From Aphanomyces cochlioides (taxonomy: Eukaryota; Oomycota; Saprolegniomycetes; Saprolegniales; Verrucalvaceae): 64,000 nucleotides of DNA. Under the pieces are notes generated by a model. The model was given only the letters and a program-made list of their open reading frames with translations, made no database searches and was not told the origin of the DNA. The first letter of the stretch is position 1, and every line of letters starts with the position of its first letter. The stretch lies in assembly GCA_019828595.1 (NCBI GenBank), contig JAHQRK010000003.1, positions 1,488,001 to 1,552,000 on the forward strand, written 5' to 3'. A program made the position numbers and the translations under genes. This document shows positions 10,458 to 22,869 of this stretch, one piece after another.

Positions 10458-12286
10458 ATGACCAGCGTGCCATGTACATACCCGGGCTGGCCAGAATGCT
10501 TTGGCAATCCACTGGAACGCACCACGCATGCTACAGAAACCATCAAGAGGCCACCAAATCCACCCGTGATCAAACCTTCTCTGCAAGACCACACCCACTC
10601 GATACGAATCCTGCGTGGTAGACCACACATCTCGACTGAACAAGTGGATTACTTGGTACGGCCTTGAGACCGTCGCACCAAAGTTCACGACGGAGCTAGA
10701 TCAAACCGCCAAAATGTGCCTTTCAAGTTAATTGCAAGAGGGCAATCGCAACGCGCAAATGCTTCGACTGCATGAGGTTTGATCTACAACGTAGTGGACA
10801 CTATTGCGACGCTTGCTTTCAAGTCCGTCATCCAAAGACACGGCTAGAACACTCGTGGACGTATCTACGTGGTAATTTGGCATTTCAATATCATTGAGCT
10901 CATCAATCTGGTCTAGACGAGGTGGATAGCAAGGCAGAGTGGATACAACATCTCATTCAGTACGACAAGGGAGACTTTACGCGATTAATCGTCTCTCAAA
11001 TGTAGCCACAATGGAGAACAAGAGTGCCTCGAGCTTGGCGACGTGCTCGATTTGACTAGATCAATCATAACAGTAGCGGCAAATGCATCGAACGAACCTC
11101 TGGAAGTTCGAGTCAACCAGGCGATGGGCGATATCGAGTTGATTGACGCTGGAGTTCGGTAATTAACTCGATGAATTTCTTCAGCTCTAACTGTGGCGTC
11201 TGGCATGGCTAGACGACTCAAGAGTCACGTGAATCACTCGCTTCGCACTCAAAACCTCACGCGTGCTGATGCGGCAAAGAAGATACAAGACGCTTGGAAG
11301 CTGTTTAAAGCACGCAAACTCTTTCGACAGCTTATTCGGAGTGTCTACGAGCGATTGGAAGATCCCGTGACTGGCAAAGTGTACTCGAATCACTCGAGGC
11401 ATTGTCTAACTTGTTTCAGGTACTACTACAATAAACGCACCGAGACGACCCAGTGGAGCAAGCCTCTTGGTCTCGGCTCCGAGGATTATGTCCCCGTCAA
11501 ACGAATTATCAAGGCGGCGCATTTAACTTTGGAGCATGCAGCGCGATATATTCAACGGGCATTTCGATCGCGGCAGGCTCGGGCGAAGATCCGCGCATTG
11601 ATTCGTCGTGTATACCGCAAAGTCCGAGATCCTGCCACTGGTAGAACATTCAATGAGAATTCATGTGAACGCCATCTCCAGGTCTTTATTACTACTACAA
11701 CAAGCAAACGGGGGCCGTGAGCTGGACAAAACCCAAACTTCTTGGCAGCGACGACATTTACGCAGACGACGAGAAGCCGCCTAAGCTCAAATCCAAGATC
11801 AAACAGAAACCATTGACACTACAGGTGGCCGTCATCAAAATCCAACGAATGTACCGCTGCGCTGCAGCACGGAAAGAGCTACGAGCGTGGATATCTCGCG
11901 TGTACATCAAGATTTGGGATGACTCGCGGGGGCAATATTACTTCTACAACACTGTCACCCAAGTTGTGACTTGGGTTAAGCCAAAATGGGTCGACGAAAG
12001 TGAACTAATGTCACCCCGCGCACATCAAGAGTTTGTCGCTCGTGAGGAAGCCACACTTCGTCGACAGAAGCTCGAGGCGATTCGCAATAGTTCCTCCGAT
12101 GAGGCGGCTCAATTTCTCCAGAGACTCGTGCGACGCCGATTAGCCCGAAGGAAGCTCCAGAAGATGCTTGCTGACATTTATGAAGCCATGCTCGACCCTA
12201 CGACTGGTCAGTACTTTTACCACAACAAGAAGACTGGAGACGTGAGCTGGAGTAAACCAACACTGCTGGAGCGAAATGCATTGTGA
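10458..12286 (+). CDS. IQ-motif and WW-like repeat scaffold with zinc-binding N-terminus
   Basis: Seven exons join to 519 residues: 10458-10655, 10700-10871, 10917-10959, 11006-11158, 11213-11380, 11420-11640, 11682-12286. The N-terminal third has a cysteine-rich B-box-like cluster (CFDCMRF, HYCDACFQVRH). Then come four copies of a module in which an IQ-like helix (such as AAKKIQDAWKLFKARKLF, a calmodulin-binding type) is followed by a WW-like hairpin ending in the conserved W..P: TTQWSKP, AVSWTKP, VVTWVKP, DVSWSKP. The first Trp of a classical WW domain is missing in all four, where a Tyr stands in its place (SVYERLEDP, RVYRKVRDP). IQ proteins bind calmodulin and WW domains bind proline-rich partners, so this is probably a calcium-responsive cytoskeletal scaffold. 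It shares its promoter with the gene on the other strand. Confidence 0.85.
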
Positions 12287-12349
12287 TGATAAAACCACGG
12301 AGCCGTGCACGCGTGCAGTGAAATGAAGGTGGACCCATTTGCTGTCGTC

Positions 12350-14291
<1,942 letters not shown>

Positions 14292-14373
14292 TTTAGTGCG
14301 CGCGATTTTGACATAATGCAATTGTTTTCAAACCATCATATATGTCCTACGTATGAATCTGCCAAGTTAATGT

Positions 14374-16394
14374 CTACGCGTACTTTTCAATTGCCTCCAG
14401 CAATTCTGCCGATTCTTGCACATAATTGATCGGCTCCACATTGACAATTTGTGCTTTCACTCGAACTTCGTCATTGAGAGGCTCGGCTTTGCATCGCATG
14501 CGGAACAAATATAGCCGGAAAAGAGCAGCCTTGAATGTTCCCTCATACAAGCCCATGTTGGTTTCCTTGAGATCAGCCATCTCGTCAGCAGACTTGCCTT
14601 GCATAATAGTCTTGCCTTGGTCGTTGAAACACGAAGTCCATGCAGAGCCAGTGCTGTCTTGCACCACCATTGACAGAATGTATCGGTTCTCGCAATTTGC
14701 ATACACTGTTTGGCACTTTTCGCAGTTGTAGTTTTGTGCAGCGTCCGGCACCACTTTCTTTTGGCACTTCACACAGGCTTGATACCAAACACCGGCGTCA
14801 TGCTTGATGTAACTCACGTTGCCCTTGACAGTAATATAATCTGGTTTTTGGCCGTAGCCCAAACGCTTCTCTTTGATATCAGCCACACTAGAACGCTGTT
14901 CCAAAGGACCCATACCACCGCCAACTCCACTGCCTCCACTGCTCAATGATTTGGTGGTTGTTGATGCCCCGCCGGCGTTGTACCAGTTCAACAAACGAGC
15001 AGCTTCAGGAAGTGGAGGATTCGTCACAAAACCGGTGGACGAGAATGTGCCAATAGTACGACCGCTGAAATCACTGATACGGCATCCCTTGATGGCGAGC
15101 ACTTGGTTTGCCCATGCGTCACACGATGGGTCTTGGGCACGCTCGTTCCAGAGGGTAACTTTGATTTCGGCATTAGTGTCATCGACAAGGGTGAAATCTC
15201 GCTTGTGCAATTGTTTGCCAGCTTTTGAGGTAAGTTCCGAGCACGGACCGACAGACTTCACAATACCAATCATGTCGATTGTGGATTCAACAGGAAGCGA
15301 TTCAATTGATGCGATCTACTCTCGGGTAAATACAATTTGAATGTCTTTCTTACCGTTTTGAAATTGTAGGACACGGTTTGAATGGCATGGTCATCTGGGG
15401 CTGCCACGATATCCGACGACGTGTCAAATGTAACTTCGTAATCATTGTTGATGGCTGAAAATTTGCGATTCGCCATTTTAATTTTGCCGCCAGAAAAGTA
15501 GAAAATACCATTGGGAATCAAACGATCATAGAAGGCATCGACGGCATCATTGAATAAGGTAGCACGAATTTCACCACCCTTGGCATCAAGAAGATCGACA
15601 CTGCACAACTTGCCTTGGCCACGAACGTTCGTCCAGTTCTTCACGGGGGATCGAGCTGTCACTCGAGCTTTGATTGTCCATCGACCACCAGAATAAGGAT
15701 TCAACGACGCAATATCTGAAATTCGCATTCCTGGGTCTTCTCGCACAACCGGGGCGTTATTCTTTGTCGGTGTAATATTTTGGTATGGGTTTCGAGGTGC
15801 AGCCGCTTGAGGAACAGAAGCTTGATGCGGTAGGTAAGTGGATTGAGGAGGCTTGTAGGTATTTGTAGGTGCGGGAGCTTGGTATGAAGGTTGCACTGGA
15901 GCATGGTGAGTAGCCATTGGGACATGAGCTGGCACAGGAGCAGGGGCGGCACCTCCAGCTTTGTCAATGCTCTCAGGTGCCCCTACCCGTTCATATCCCG
16001 GCTGAATTTCACCGATTCCCAAGACAATCAAAATCCTAGTCATCAAATTCAGACAATGTCCTCCAGTTTTGTCGTACTTGCGATTTTGGACAATGTTGCC
16101 GACATAATCCTTGAGACGAATGAAATAATTAACAGCCAAGCTTCCATCTTCCAACGTCTATTCGTGCAAGTGATGTCAATGTTATAAGAAGTACGTTACC
16201 GACGACAATTGGGACGAGAGCATTCCGCTCATATAGTACTGTCCGTCGGACAACACCAAACGGTAGCGGTCCCCACTTTTGCCTGAGGTAGATTGGATCT
16301 TCTTCAGATCGATTACTTGAACCCACGGCTCAAATCCATCGGGATTCGAGCGGCTATGAAGCGTCGGGATAGCATTCGGCGTCAGATGGGTCAT
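14374..16394 (-). CDS. RPA1: Replication protein A large subunit (RPA1)
   Basis: Three exons (16394-16200, 16157-15354, 15315-14374) join to 646 residues, the usual length for RPA1. It binds single-stranded DNA in replication and repair as the large subunit of the RPA heterotrimer. The order is an N-terminal OB fold (PWVQVIDLKKIQ), a proline/alanine-rich linker, DNA-binding domain A (RWTIKARVTARSPVKNW), domain B, and domain C with its zinc ribbon (CVKCQKK, CEKCQ). The C-terminal helix for trimer formation is present. The start is the first ATG of a frame closed upstream. Two E2F-like sites lie 30-70 nt upstream of the start codon, as expected for an S-phase gene. Confidence 0.95.
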
Positions 16395-16427
16395 CTTTTT
16401 CTATTCTCCAACTGGGGCTTGTGAAAG

Positions 16428-16465
16428 TTGGCGGAAACGATCCGGATAATTTCTCTCGCGCCAAA
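16428..16465. promoter_or_regulatory. Two E2F-like sites upstream of RPA1
   Basis: TTGGCGGAAAC at 16428-16438 and, in the opposite sense, CGCGCCAAA at 16457-16465 both fit the E2F/DP core TTTSGCGC or TTTGGCGGAA. They lie 34-71 nt before the RPA1 ATG. Their placement next to a replication gene makes chance less likely, but no binding evidence is available here. Confidence 0.5.
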
Positions 16466-16890
16466 AATTCTTGCATTCAGAAACCAAGTGTCATCCGGAT
16501 AACCAACCACAGATTTAATATGGATATTTGTATACCTCGTTCAGGATATCACATTTTCAATGAAATTATGTTTAATATGAGATTTTGTATGCTCAAATTT
16601 TTACAAGAAAAAATATCATATCTCCATCTCATTGACATTATTACCTATAGTAAAACCAATACAAATTTTGAACCAAGCCCATGAAAATTGGAGGGAAACA
16701 CAATCTCCATCCATGACCCTCGACAATAGGCGTATTTTGCTACAGTACTCCCCCGGAATAACGAACCTCCAAAAAATATCAGATTTTAGAGGTATTTGTC
16801 ATGCACAAGTATAAGATTAAGTGGGTTTATAGATGGGTGACACTTGCATCTGATTGGTCAGAATATCTATGTTTACATGAAAAACTTGCC

Positions 16891-16913
16891 GAATCCGAAT
16901 ATTATTCGGATTC
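16891..16913. repeat. Perfect 10-bp hairpin inside the MITE
   Basis: GAATCCGAAT and ATTCGGATTC are exact inverted copies separated by three bases. Confidence 0.7.
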
Positions 16914-16964
16914 TGGAGGGGTAGCAACCTCCAGAAGACAGAACGCACGACACAGACCACACAC

Positions 16965-17010
16965 TTCTCTTAGAGCTTACGAATACAGTTCTCTTAGAGC
17001 TTACGAATAC
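16965..17010. repeat. Tandem duplication of a 24-bp unit
   Basis: The unit starting TTCTCTTAGAGCTTACGAAT occurs at 16965-16988 and is repeated at once at 16989-17010, with the second copy lacking its last two bases. It lies inside the MITE. Confidence 0.75.
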
Positions 17011-17532
17011 TGTACCGTCTACCAACTCATAAACTTCTTCGTCTAATATGCCTGTATGCCGACAACAATTAGCTATTGCGTCTTGACTAACACATTGCCA
17101 TGCCTCAATGGCCTACTCTAACGCTTGCAACAAACTGACATCGTGCAGTTTGTTCACAAGTGAGGCAAAATTTACCTTGTCGGCTTCGTATGCCGTATCA
17201 AGAAGCAGCTCAAATTTGTCCACAATGTCAGGAGTTGTTTCTCCTCAATTGTGAGTCGCGATCGAGAGGCATGTTGTCACAAATTGAAATCAAAATCGTG
17301 AAAAGAACTCCTAAAATCTGTATTTGCGTTAATGAAGTAAACTATAATTTTATAAAGTATATTAAGTTTAAGTGGGTTCGTTAATCCGGGGGAGTACTGT
17401 ATTCAACAAATTGCAATTAACATGCACTATTGACGAACATTCTGCTCTGAATGCACAAATCTGCAGTCAACAAAGTCAAGTTTTCGCAACAAGTTCTGTA
17501 GAATACGCTGAGACTCCTGATTGGACGAAATA

Positions 17533-18350
17533 ATGAGCGATGGAAAGCGGAAGGACGTGTTCCGCTTCAAGGCGGCGACTGATGTCGATCTGTTACGTGA
17601 ATTCATGCGGATTTTGCTGCTGATTATGGCCAGACTGGTCGACGGTGGGATGAGTTGTCGAGTTGTATGTGCGAAATCCACGGTGATGGTTCAGTTAACT
17701 CATACTCGTGTCGGCGCAGGTTTGAGGATCTCTTACAAAACTTCAAAAAGGACACCATGGCCTCACTTCGAGCTTCCGGTACAGAGGAGGAGTATACTGA
17801 GAGGGACCACCTTCTCCAGGATATTGTTGACATGGTATAAATGCTCATTGAATTGTCTTAAACTACTAATGCTTAAATGGACACAAGTAATAGCGAAAAG
17901 ATAGAAAAGAAGAGCTCCAAAATGGCCAAGATAAAGAAGCGAGAGGACAACAGTGATGATGTCCACCGCCTTGCAATGACAGCAATGAAAAGATAGCGGG
18001 AATCCACTGGCGATGATGCCGAAAATGCATCATCTTCTGTTGTTGTGGCGTCAAAGAAGCCAAACGAAGCAATGGCTATCTTGCGTGACTATACTGCCAT
18101 CGCCCAAGAGTCGAACAAAATGCAAAAAGAGTCCAACGACATTGCAAAACGACGAATTGAGCTTGATGAAGCAAAGTTCAAATTTGAACAAGATGAGCGA
18201 ATTGCACAACGCGAGATTGAGCGTGTCAATCATGAGCTTCAAGTCAAAGAACGTGAACAACAAATGAAAGAGCGCGAGCATAATTTACAGCTTTTCGCAT
18301 CCTTCATGAAATACATTGAAAGTTCAAACAGGACTAACATGTATTGTTGA
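17533..18350 (+). pseudogene. Myb/SANT-like transposon-associated protein, broken
   Basis: The start (MSDGKRKDVFRFKAATDVDLL) is followed by a one-base frame change near 17603. A typical Myb/SANT-like core then follows (GRRWDELSSCM, SCRRRFEDLLQNFKKD), and after a probable intron near 17836 an acidic-basic linker and a long coiled coil (RRIELDEAKFKFEQDE) end at 18350. An in-frame TAG interrupts the linker at about 17993. This layout (Myb-like domain plus C-terminal coiled coil) is common in multi-copy oomycete proteins related to Harbinger-type elements. Two lesions make it a pseudogene, unless the first is a sequencing error. The following 180 bp hold imperfect direct repeats (attggct..aatatttt; gaaagtac.gtt) but no gene. 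Confidence 0.6.
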
Positions 18351-18531
18351 TTTGATACGAATTTCCAGACCCCGTTCAATCAAATCACGCCGGCGGATCG
18401 ATTCACCAATCGACGCCATTGGCTAATAAATATTTTGAGCGATTGTGATTGGCTGAATAATATTTTAAAGAAAGTACAGTTCCCATGAGAGAAAGTACTG
18501 TTCTAATTTTCATTCATCCAATGTATTGGAA

Positions 18532-19475
18532 GGCTTCCAAAACCTTCGCAAAACCCATTTAAATCGCATTTCGCATCCGGATAATGATTATATTTTTATT
18601 CGACATCCTTGAAAATGCAAGGCAAATGACAAAGTGAAGCCACCAAAACCTTCGCATATTATTCAATCTGAAGCTATTTCATTGGCTATAAATTGGTAAC
18701 ATTGAGTGTTTTTCATCTCCATTTTGGCTGTCATGCAAGCAAAGGAAGCCATCATGATCATACTCACTTGGCTGCACCGGCAATGCCAGCATAGGCTAGC
18801 AACAGCCCTTCGACTGAGATCGGCGCTGAAGGAACGAAATTTCGTTCATGCCGTTTCGCTGCTCAAGCAACAACAACAATCTCTTCTTCGTTTTCTTTGT
18901 CGCTTGCCTCGCTGTCATCCTCTAAAGAATTGGATCATTGAATTCATTGCATATCCTCGTTTACCTTTCTCCGATTCAAATTGCGTCATGCAAAGCGTTG
19001 ACATTCGATTTTCAATGTCGGTAAATAAGCGCTTTGCACGACGCACGTCCGAGGGGCAATCAGTCTCACCAGTTTTCTTCGGGTGGTTCTTCAGAAGAGC
19101 ATACTTTCGCTTGAGTGCATCAACATCTCGTGAAGGGAACTGGCTTGCCGCACGGTTGTAGGCCTCTTCAACTTTGACCCACTCTAATTGCCCAGCGAGC
19201 AATAACTGCTCGATTTGATCCAGCAAAAGATGGACAGAGACGCTGCACCACCCCTTTCCTCGACCCTTGGTCATCTCAATCACGAAATGGCCGACTTATA
19301 TCCACTCACAAAAAAACCGCACAAATTTGTACTCGTTTAGAAAGGTCTTTTGCTCGCATTTCGCAAATTGCTGAGACTGTTTTTTGGTCTGAGCAATTTG
19401 CGAATTGTATTTTTATTTGAAAAATGTCTCACTTGCGTACAGTAGCAAATTGCGTTTGCGAAGGTTTTGGAGGCC
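18532..19475. mobile_element. TIR-bounded element carrying a Myb/SANT-like gene
   Basis: A 21-bp sequence starting GGCTTCCAAAACCTTCGCAA at 18532-18552 recurs inverted at 19455-19475 with one mismatch, enclosing 944 bp that hold one minus-strand Myb-like gene and no transposase. A third, direct partial copy (ccaccaaaaccttcgcat) lies near 18637. No clear target duplication was found. The arrangement suggests a non-autonomous DNA transposon that kept the accessory gene. Confidence 0.55.
18863..19274 (-). CDS. Myb/SANT-like (DUF6818-type) DNA-binding protein
   Basis: Two exons (19274-18965 and 18921-18863, with a 43-nt intron) give about 122 residues. The core has the features of the oomycete DUF6818 type: a first helix (VHLLLDQIEQLLLAGQLEW), then VEEAYN and the signature RDVDALKRKYALLKNHPKKTG followed by DVRRAKR. 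The tail is acidic (DDSEASDKENEEE). Such proteins occur in many copies and probably bind DNA for transposons. The frame is intact and the intron junction is clean. A start at ATG 19274 is preferred over an upstream GTG. The family name is from memory of the motif and was not searched. Confidence 0.65.
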
Positions 19476-19807
19476 ATCCATTGGCGCGATTGGAGATTGA
19501 TACAAAAAACGAATCCAAATTGGGAAATTTCTAGCGAATCCACAATAATTAATATTTTTTGTATGCATAAAAGGCACTTACAGTGGGCGACAGGAAAAGT
19601 GGCCCCGTTGTACTTTGTAAATTTATGGAAGTTTGTATTGCGTATAATATTATTGGTCATGACTTTTTTTAAATTTAATAAACCTCCCTTAAAAAATTAT
19701 GTTCATTGGCTTATAAACAATTTTTCAAAGCCAATCAAAAACAGCACGACCTAGTCAACATCGTAAGTTTTTGAACCAATTGATGGTTGAAAGTATCAAA
19801 CATCGGC

Positions 19808-19888
19808 TTGGCACAGGCTCAACGGTTAAGAGCGACGGCATCACAGCGATAGAGGAAGGGACCCGGGTTCGAACCCGGGCAGTGGCAA
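19808..19888 (+). other. tRNA-like sequence with A and B boxes
   Basis: GGCTCAACGGTTAAGAGC forms a good D arm that fits the polymerase III A box. GGGTTCGAACC, about 50 nt later, fits the B box and sits at the tip of a perfect CCCGGG stem. The ends TTGGCAC and GTGGCAA pair at six of seven positions. No normal anticodon stem is visible and the T loop is one base short. It is therefore more likely a tRNA pseudogene or SINE-type head than a working tRNA. It lies inside the pogo-like element. Confidence 0.4.
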
Positions 19889-20010
19889 GTCTTTTTCCAA
19901 AAATTCCAAAAGTGAAAAATGCAGTTGTATTATATGAGTCATGTTCATTTTTGCATTATATATACAGTGCACAAGTGTTCAATGCAAGAAAGTACATGTA
20001 TTGAAATGAG

Positions 20011-21213
20011 TTATAAATGCTCGTGAGACTCATTGCCAAGTGACTTGGGGATTGCCTTGCAAAAAGAACTTCGTATCGTATCGCTTGACATTTCTTCCCA
20101 TGCCTTGATTGTTCGTTTTATCATCGCCATTCTCTTGTCTGCTGCAGTGAATACTGGCTTCTCAAATAGCCACATGTAGGGTAGTCTACGTTTGAGTGGA
20201 CCCATGACGCCAACATCCAGTGGTTGTATAGCACTGGTACAATTCTTGGGCAATGGCTCAAGCGCACAAAAAAGCTCCGACGCAACGATGTCCACTGTCT
20301 CATCTCTGACGTGACACTCTAGGTTGTCAACGAGTATCACTGATGGCCCAGTGATCTCGTACAGTAGCAATTCGCGGAGATATTTCTCCCAAACTCGAGA
20401 ATCCATCCAAGCATTCTCCTGGACGACGTAGACATGCTCTCGTGGAAACGTTGGAACCTCTTGACGCTCAATCAGTCCACCTGGAGTACCCTTTACAATG
20501 AAAAGAATCGGAAGTTTCTCTCCTACAACATTCATGTTAAACAAAATTGAATCAGTGACACACCATTTGATCGAACAGATAGGACAGCCGTGAGTCTATC
20601 CGAGTGCTTTTCGGACGAATCCACCTTCGACGAACCACCAACCTTGGCCAGAGTCTTCATTGGGGCATGTCGTAATGCACAGCGGTCTCGTCGACATTGA
20701 TAATCATTTCTGCTGATAAATCATTGTACGTGGCCCAAAAACGTTTTGCGCAAGATATTCTGGTCGCCTCCAAGTCTTGAGAGGGCATTTTAGTGTAACA
20801 TGGCACACGCTGAGAGAAACCATGTCGTTCAGAGAAGCGCTGGCATAGTCTAAATAAGCTTCGATAAGCTGTTGACTCGTTTTTCTTGTCATTAAGGTAG
20901 CTCTCCAGCCACTCCAAGTGATTGAGCTTCATAAAATTGATCATGTGAGCATGCGTTAAGTGCTTCTCCGAGTCTCTCATTTTGTTCATGTATGCAAGAA
21001 GTGAGTCAGCGAAAGGAATTATCTCTTTCCCACCTTGTCCACCAAGCGTAGCATGCTTCATTCCTCTATTTGTGTTGATGATGCTTCCCTGTTCTTCAAC
21101 CAACGACGCCAAGTTGTCCACGGCACGTTTTTCGCCTTTGCAAACTGCTTGGAACTCATTGATAATGTCTCGAATTCTTGCAGCAGTCGCTTCCGATCGC
21201 CATTCGTGTACAT
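20011..21213 (-). pseudogene. pogo-type DDE transposase, frameshifted
   Basis: The N-terminus has a helix-turn-helix (LSMSSKQFAKAKNVPWTTWRR), then a CENP-B/Tc5-like middle (RLCQRFSERHGFSQR). The catalytic domain has the first Asp in NVDETAVHYDMP, the second in ILVDNLECH and the third in QPLDVGVMGPLK. Homologues recut target DNA at TA. Two one-base frame changes break it: one near 21066, after the HTH, and one near 20669, directly after the first catalytic Asp. A normal 41-nt intron lies at 20523-20563. The protein would be about 400 residues if intact. Confidence 0.8.
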
Positions 21214-21257
21214 ATTGGAGCTGAGTGGGAAATGTGCACCAATATGTACACGAATGG
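21200..21257. repeat. Perfect 19-bp inverted repeat at the 5' end of the pogo transposase
   Basis: CCATTCGTGTACATATTGG at 21200-21218 is exactly inverted at 21239-21257, with a 20-nt loop. It covers the presumed start codon of the transposase, so a transcript in either direction would fold into a strong hairpin there. Confidence 0.75.
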
Positions 21258-21630
21258 TCATCAGGCATGTATGATTTGGCGGGCAATTTGAGTTAACGAA
21301 TGGTGACAAAAGCTCATTGACATGTCAGAGGATGGGAGAAATGTATAATTTAATCAAGAGAAAAGTGAATAGATTTAGATAAGCCTATTTCGTCGTCAGC
21401 ATACACTCCCTCACTCGTCCTCGGCTTTGTGTCATTTAAACTGTCAACATGTCATGTTGCTTGTCGTATGCAAGAATGTCACTCATTGGCTAAAATAAAA
21501 TAAAAATCCTTCACAGCTTGTAGTATAATAAAATAAAAAAACTTGTCCACTTGCAACGGGGCCACTTTTCCTGTCGCCCACTGTAGGCATGAATCGAATA
21601 GAGAGTGTATTTATCTCTGATGCATTAATT

Positions 21631-22734
21631 CTAATTGGTATAAACAGTAGTAGAGTAGAGGTATTCACGCGTTGTTGGAGGAGCCATACCAAACGTTGAT
21701 GAAATTTGGTTTCCTCCTCGTAAGCAAGTGCGAATATTGGTAAGAAGAACTGCCAATGCATAATGTTTTCCAACTTGTTGTGTATTCAATCGTTGGCTTT
21801 GTTTGAAGTCGATTATTGCAAACGTCTTTATCACAATGCCAAAGCCCCATTCAACGCTAGCACGAAGGGCACTCATCTGACGGTTGAATTGTTGTTCTTC
21901 GTCTGTAATTCTTGCTCCTTTAAATCCAGAAACAATGATTTTGCCCATGCCATAGGCTGGGTCTCCATAGATTATGTATTGCTTGCCATTGCATTTTAGC
22001 CTCGAGTCTAGAAATTGGGATAGCCCACTTTGTTGTAATAAGTAGGCGTCATGACGCGAGCCAGCTTCGGGCCCGTACAAATGAAATATGATACCATCGG
22101 GAGATGTAACACATTGGTACTTCAGTGCATTTTTGCGCTATTAACATGCGAACCATGATATACGATAAGCGTATGATGTTCATACCTTATGCCCATTGAA
22201 CGTGACCTTTTGAAGCTGTCCTTTTGGACGACATATACCTCGGACAGTGCCATCTATAAAACCAATACAACAGTCTAATGGTCCTCCCTTGTTGTAAATT
22301 GCTTGTGCGCATCGTTCAAACCAATGACAGTTCAATCGATTGTCATCCCAGTACAAAATATCTTTGAATCGTTCGTAAATGATGTCCGTGAGCTCGACCG
22401 TCATTGATGATATGGCTTCTCTGCTACGACCAAACATAGTGATCATTGCCCCAAGTCGATTGGGCCACGCAAGTCGATTGAGGAGCATGCATATCGCCTC
22501 AACTGATGTTGCATTGTATCCACGACTTGATTTGAAAGGGTCGGGTATTTGCAGCAGGGATATGAGTTGAAGGATTTCGCTCTTTCGAAAGCGGAAATGA
22601 AATTTACAGTAGTTGTTGCTGTGTCTATGAAGGTCAAAGCGTGCACGGGGGATTTCAATTGCTTGGCTCGTCGAGAATGCATCGTCACACAACATCGCCA
22701 TCAGCGGTAGACCGAGGTGGGTGAGTGCCACCAT
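21631..22734 (-). CDS. Harbinger-type (HARBI1/DDE_4) transposase-like nuclease
   Basis: Two exons (22734-22186 and 22137-21631, with a 48-nt intron) join in frame to 351 residues with no lesion. The catalytic triad of the DDE_4 superfamily is visible: Asp in GFIDGTVRG, Asp in IIYGDPAYG and Glu in ASVEWGFG. The arrangement LYGPEAGSRHD is also typical. Such proteins move PIF/Harbinger elements, usually together with a Myb-like partner; two such genes lie within 5 kb. The ATG at 22734 is the first in the frame. No matching terminal repeats could be found around it, so it could also be a host-domesticated copy. Confidence 0.85.
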
Positions 22735-22869
22735 CGGTTTTGCAAGTTTTACAAAAAGTGCAACAGCAAACACAAACTATTTTTGGACTTTGTTGATTCA
22801 GCATATCCCCAAACTGTATTCAACTTTGTTGGATAGCAAAATACGTCTAATGGCGGGCACTTCTATGAT

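Larger units (their letters stand above)
16741..17401. mobile_element. Tc1/mariner-like non-autonomous element (MITE)
   Basis: A 25-bp terminal inverted repeat starts CAGTACTCCCCCGGA at 16743-16767 and is repeated inverted at 17375-17399 with one mismatch. The element is flanked on both sides by TA (16741-16742 and 17400-17401), the target duplication made by Tc1/mariner transposases. The 657-bp interior has no intact transposase, only weakly coding stop-broken stretches, so it is a non-autonomous or decayed copy. It contains a short palindrome and a tandem duplication, described separately. Confidence 0.75.
19579..21585. mobile_element. pogo/Tigger-like DNA transposon with 30-bp TIRs
   Basis: A perfect 30-bp inverted repeat, CAGTGGGCGACAGGAAAAGT and on, lies at 19581-19610 and inverted at 21554-21583, with TA on both outer sides (19579-19580, 21584-21585). 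The 2003-bp element holds one minus-strand DDE transposase reading frame broken by frameshifts. The identical TIRs argue for fairly recent insertion, while the coding damage shows it is not autonomous. It sits between a Myb-like gene and a Harbinger transposase, both on the minus strand. Confidence 0.85.

Noticed and set aside
19808..19888. Functional tRNA gene
   Set aside because: No anticodon stem and a six-base T loop; kept only as tRNA-like.
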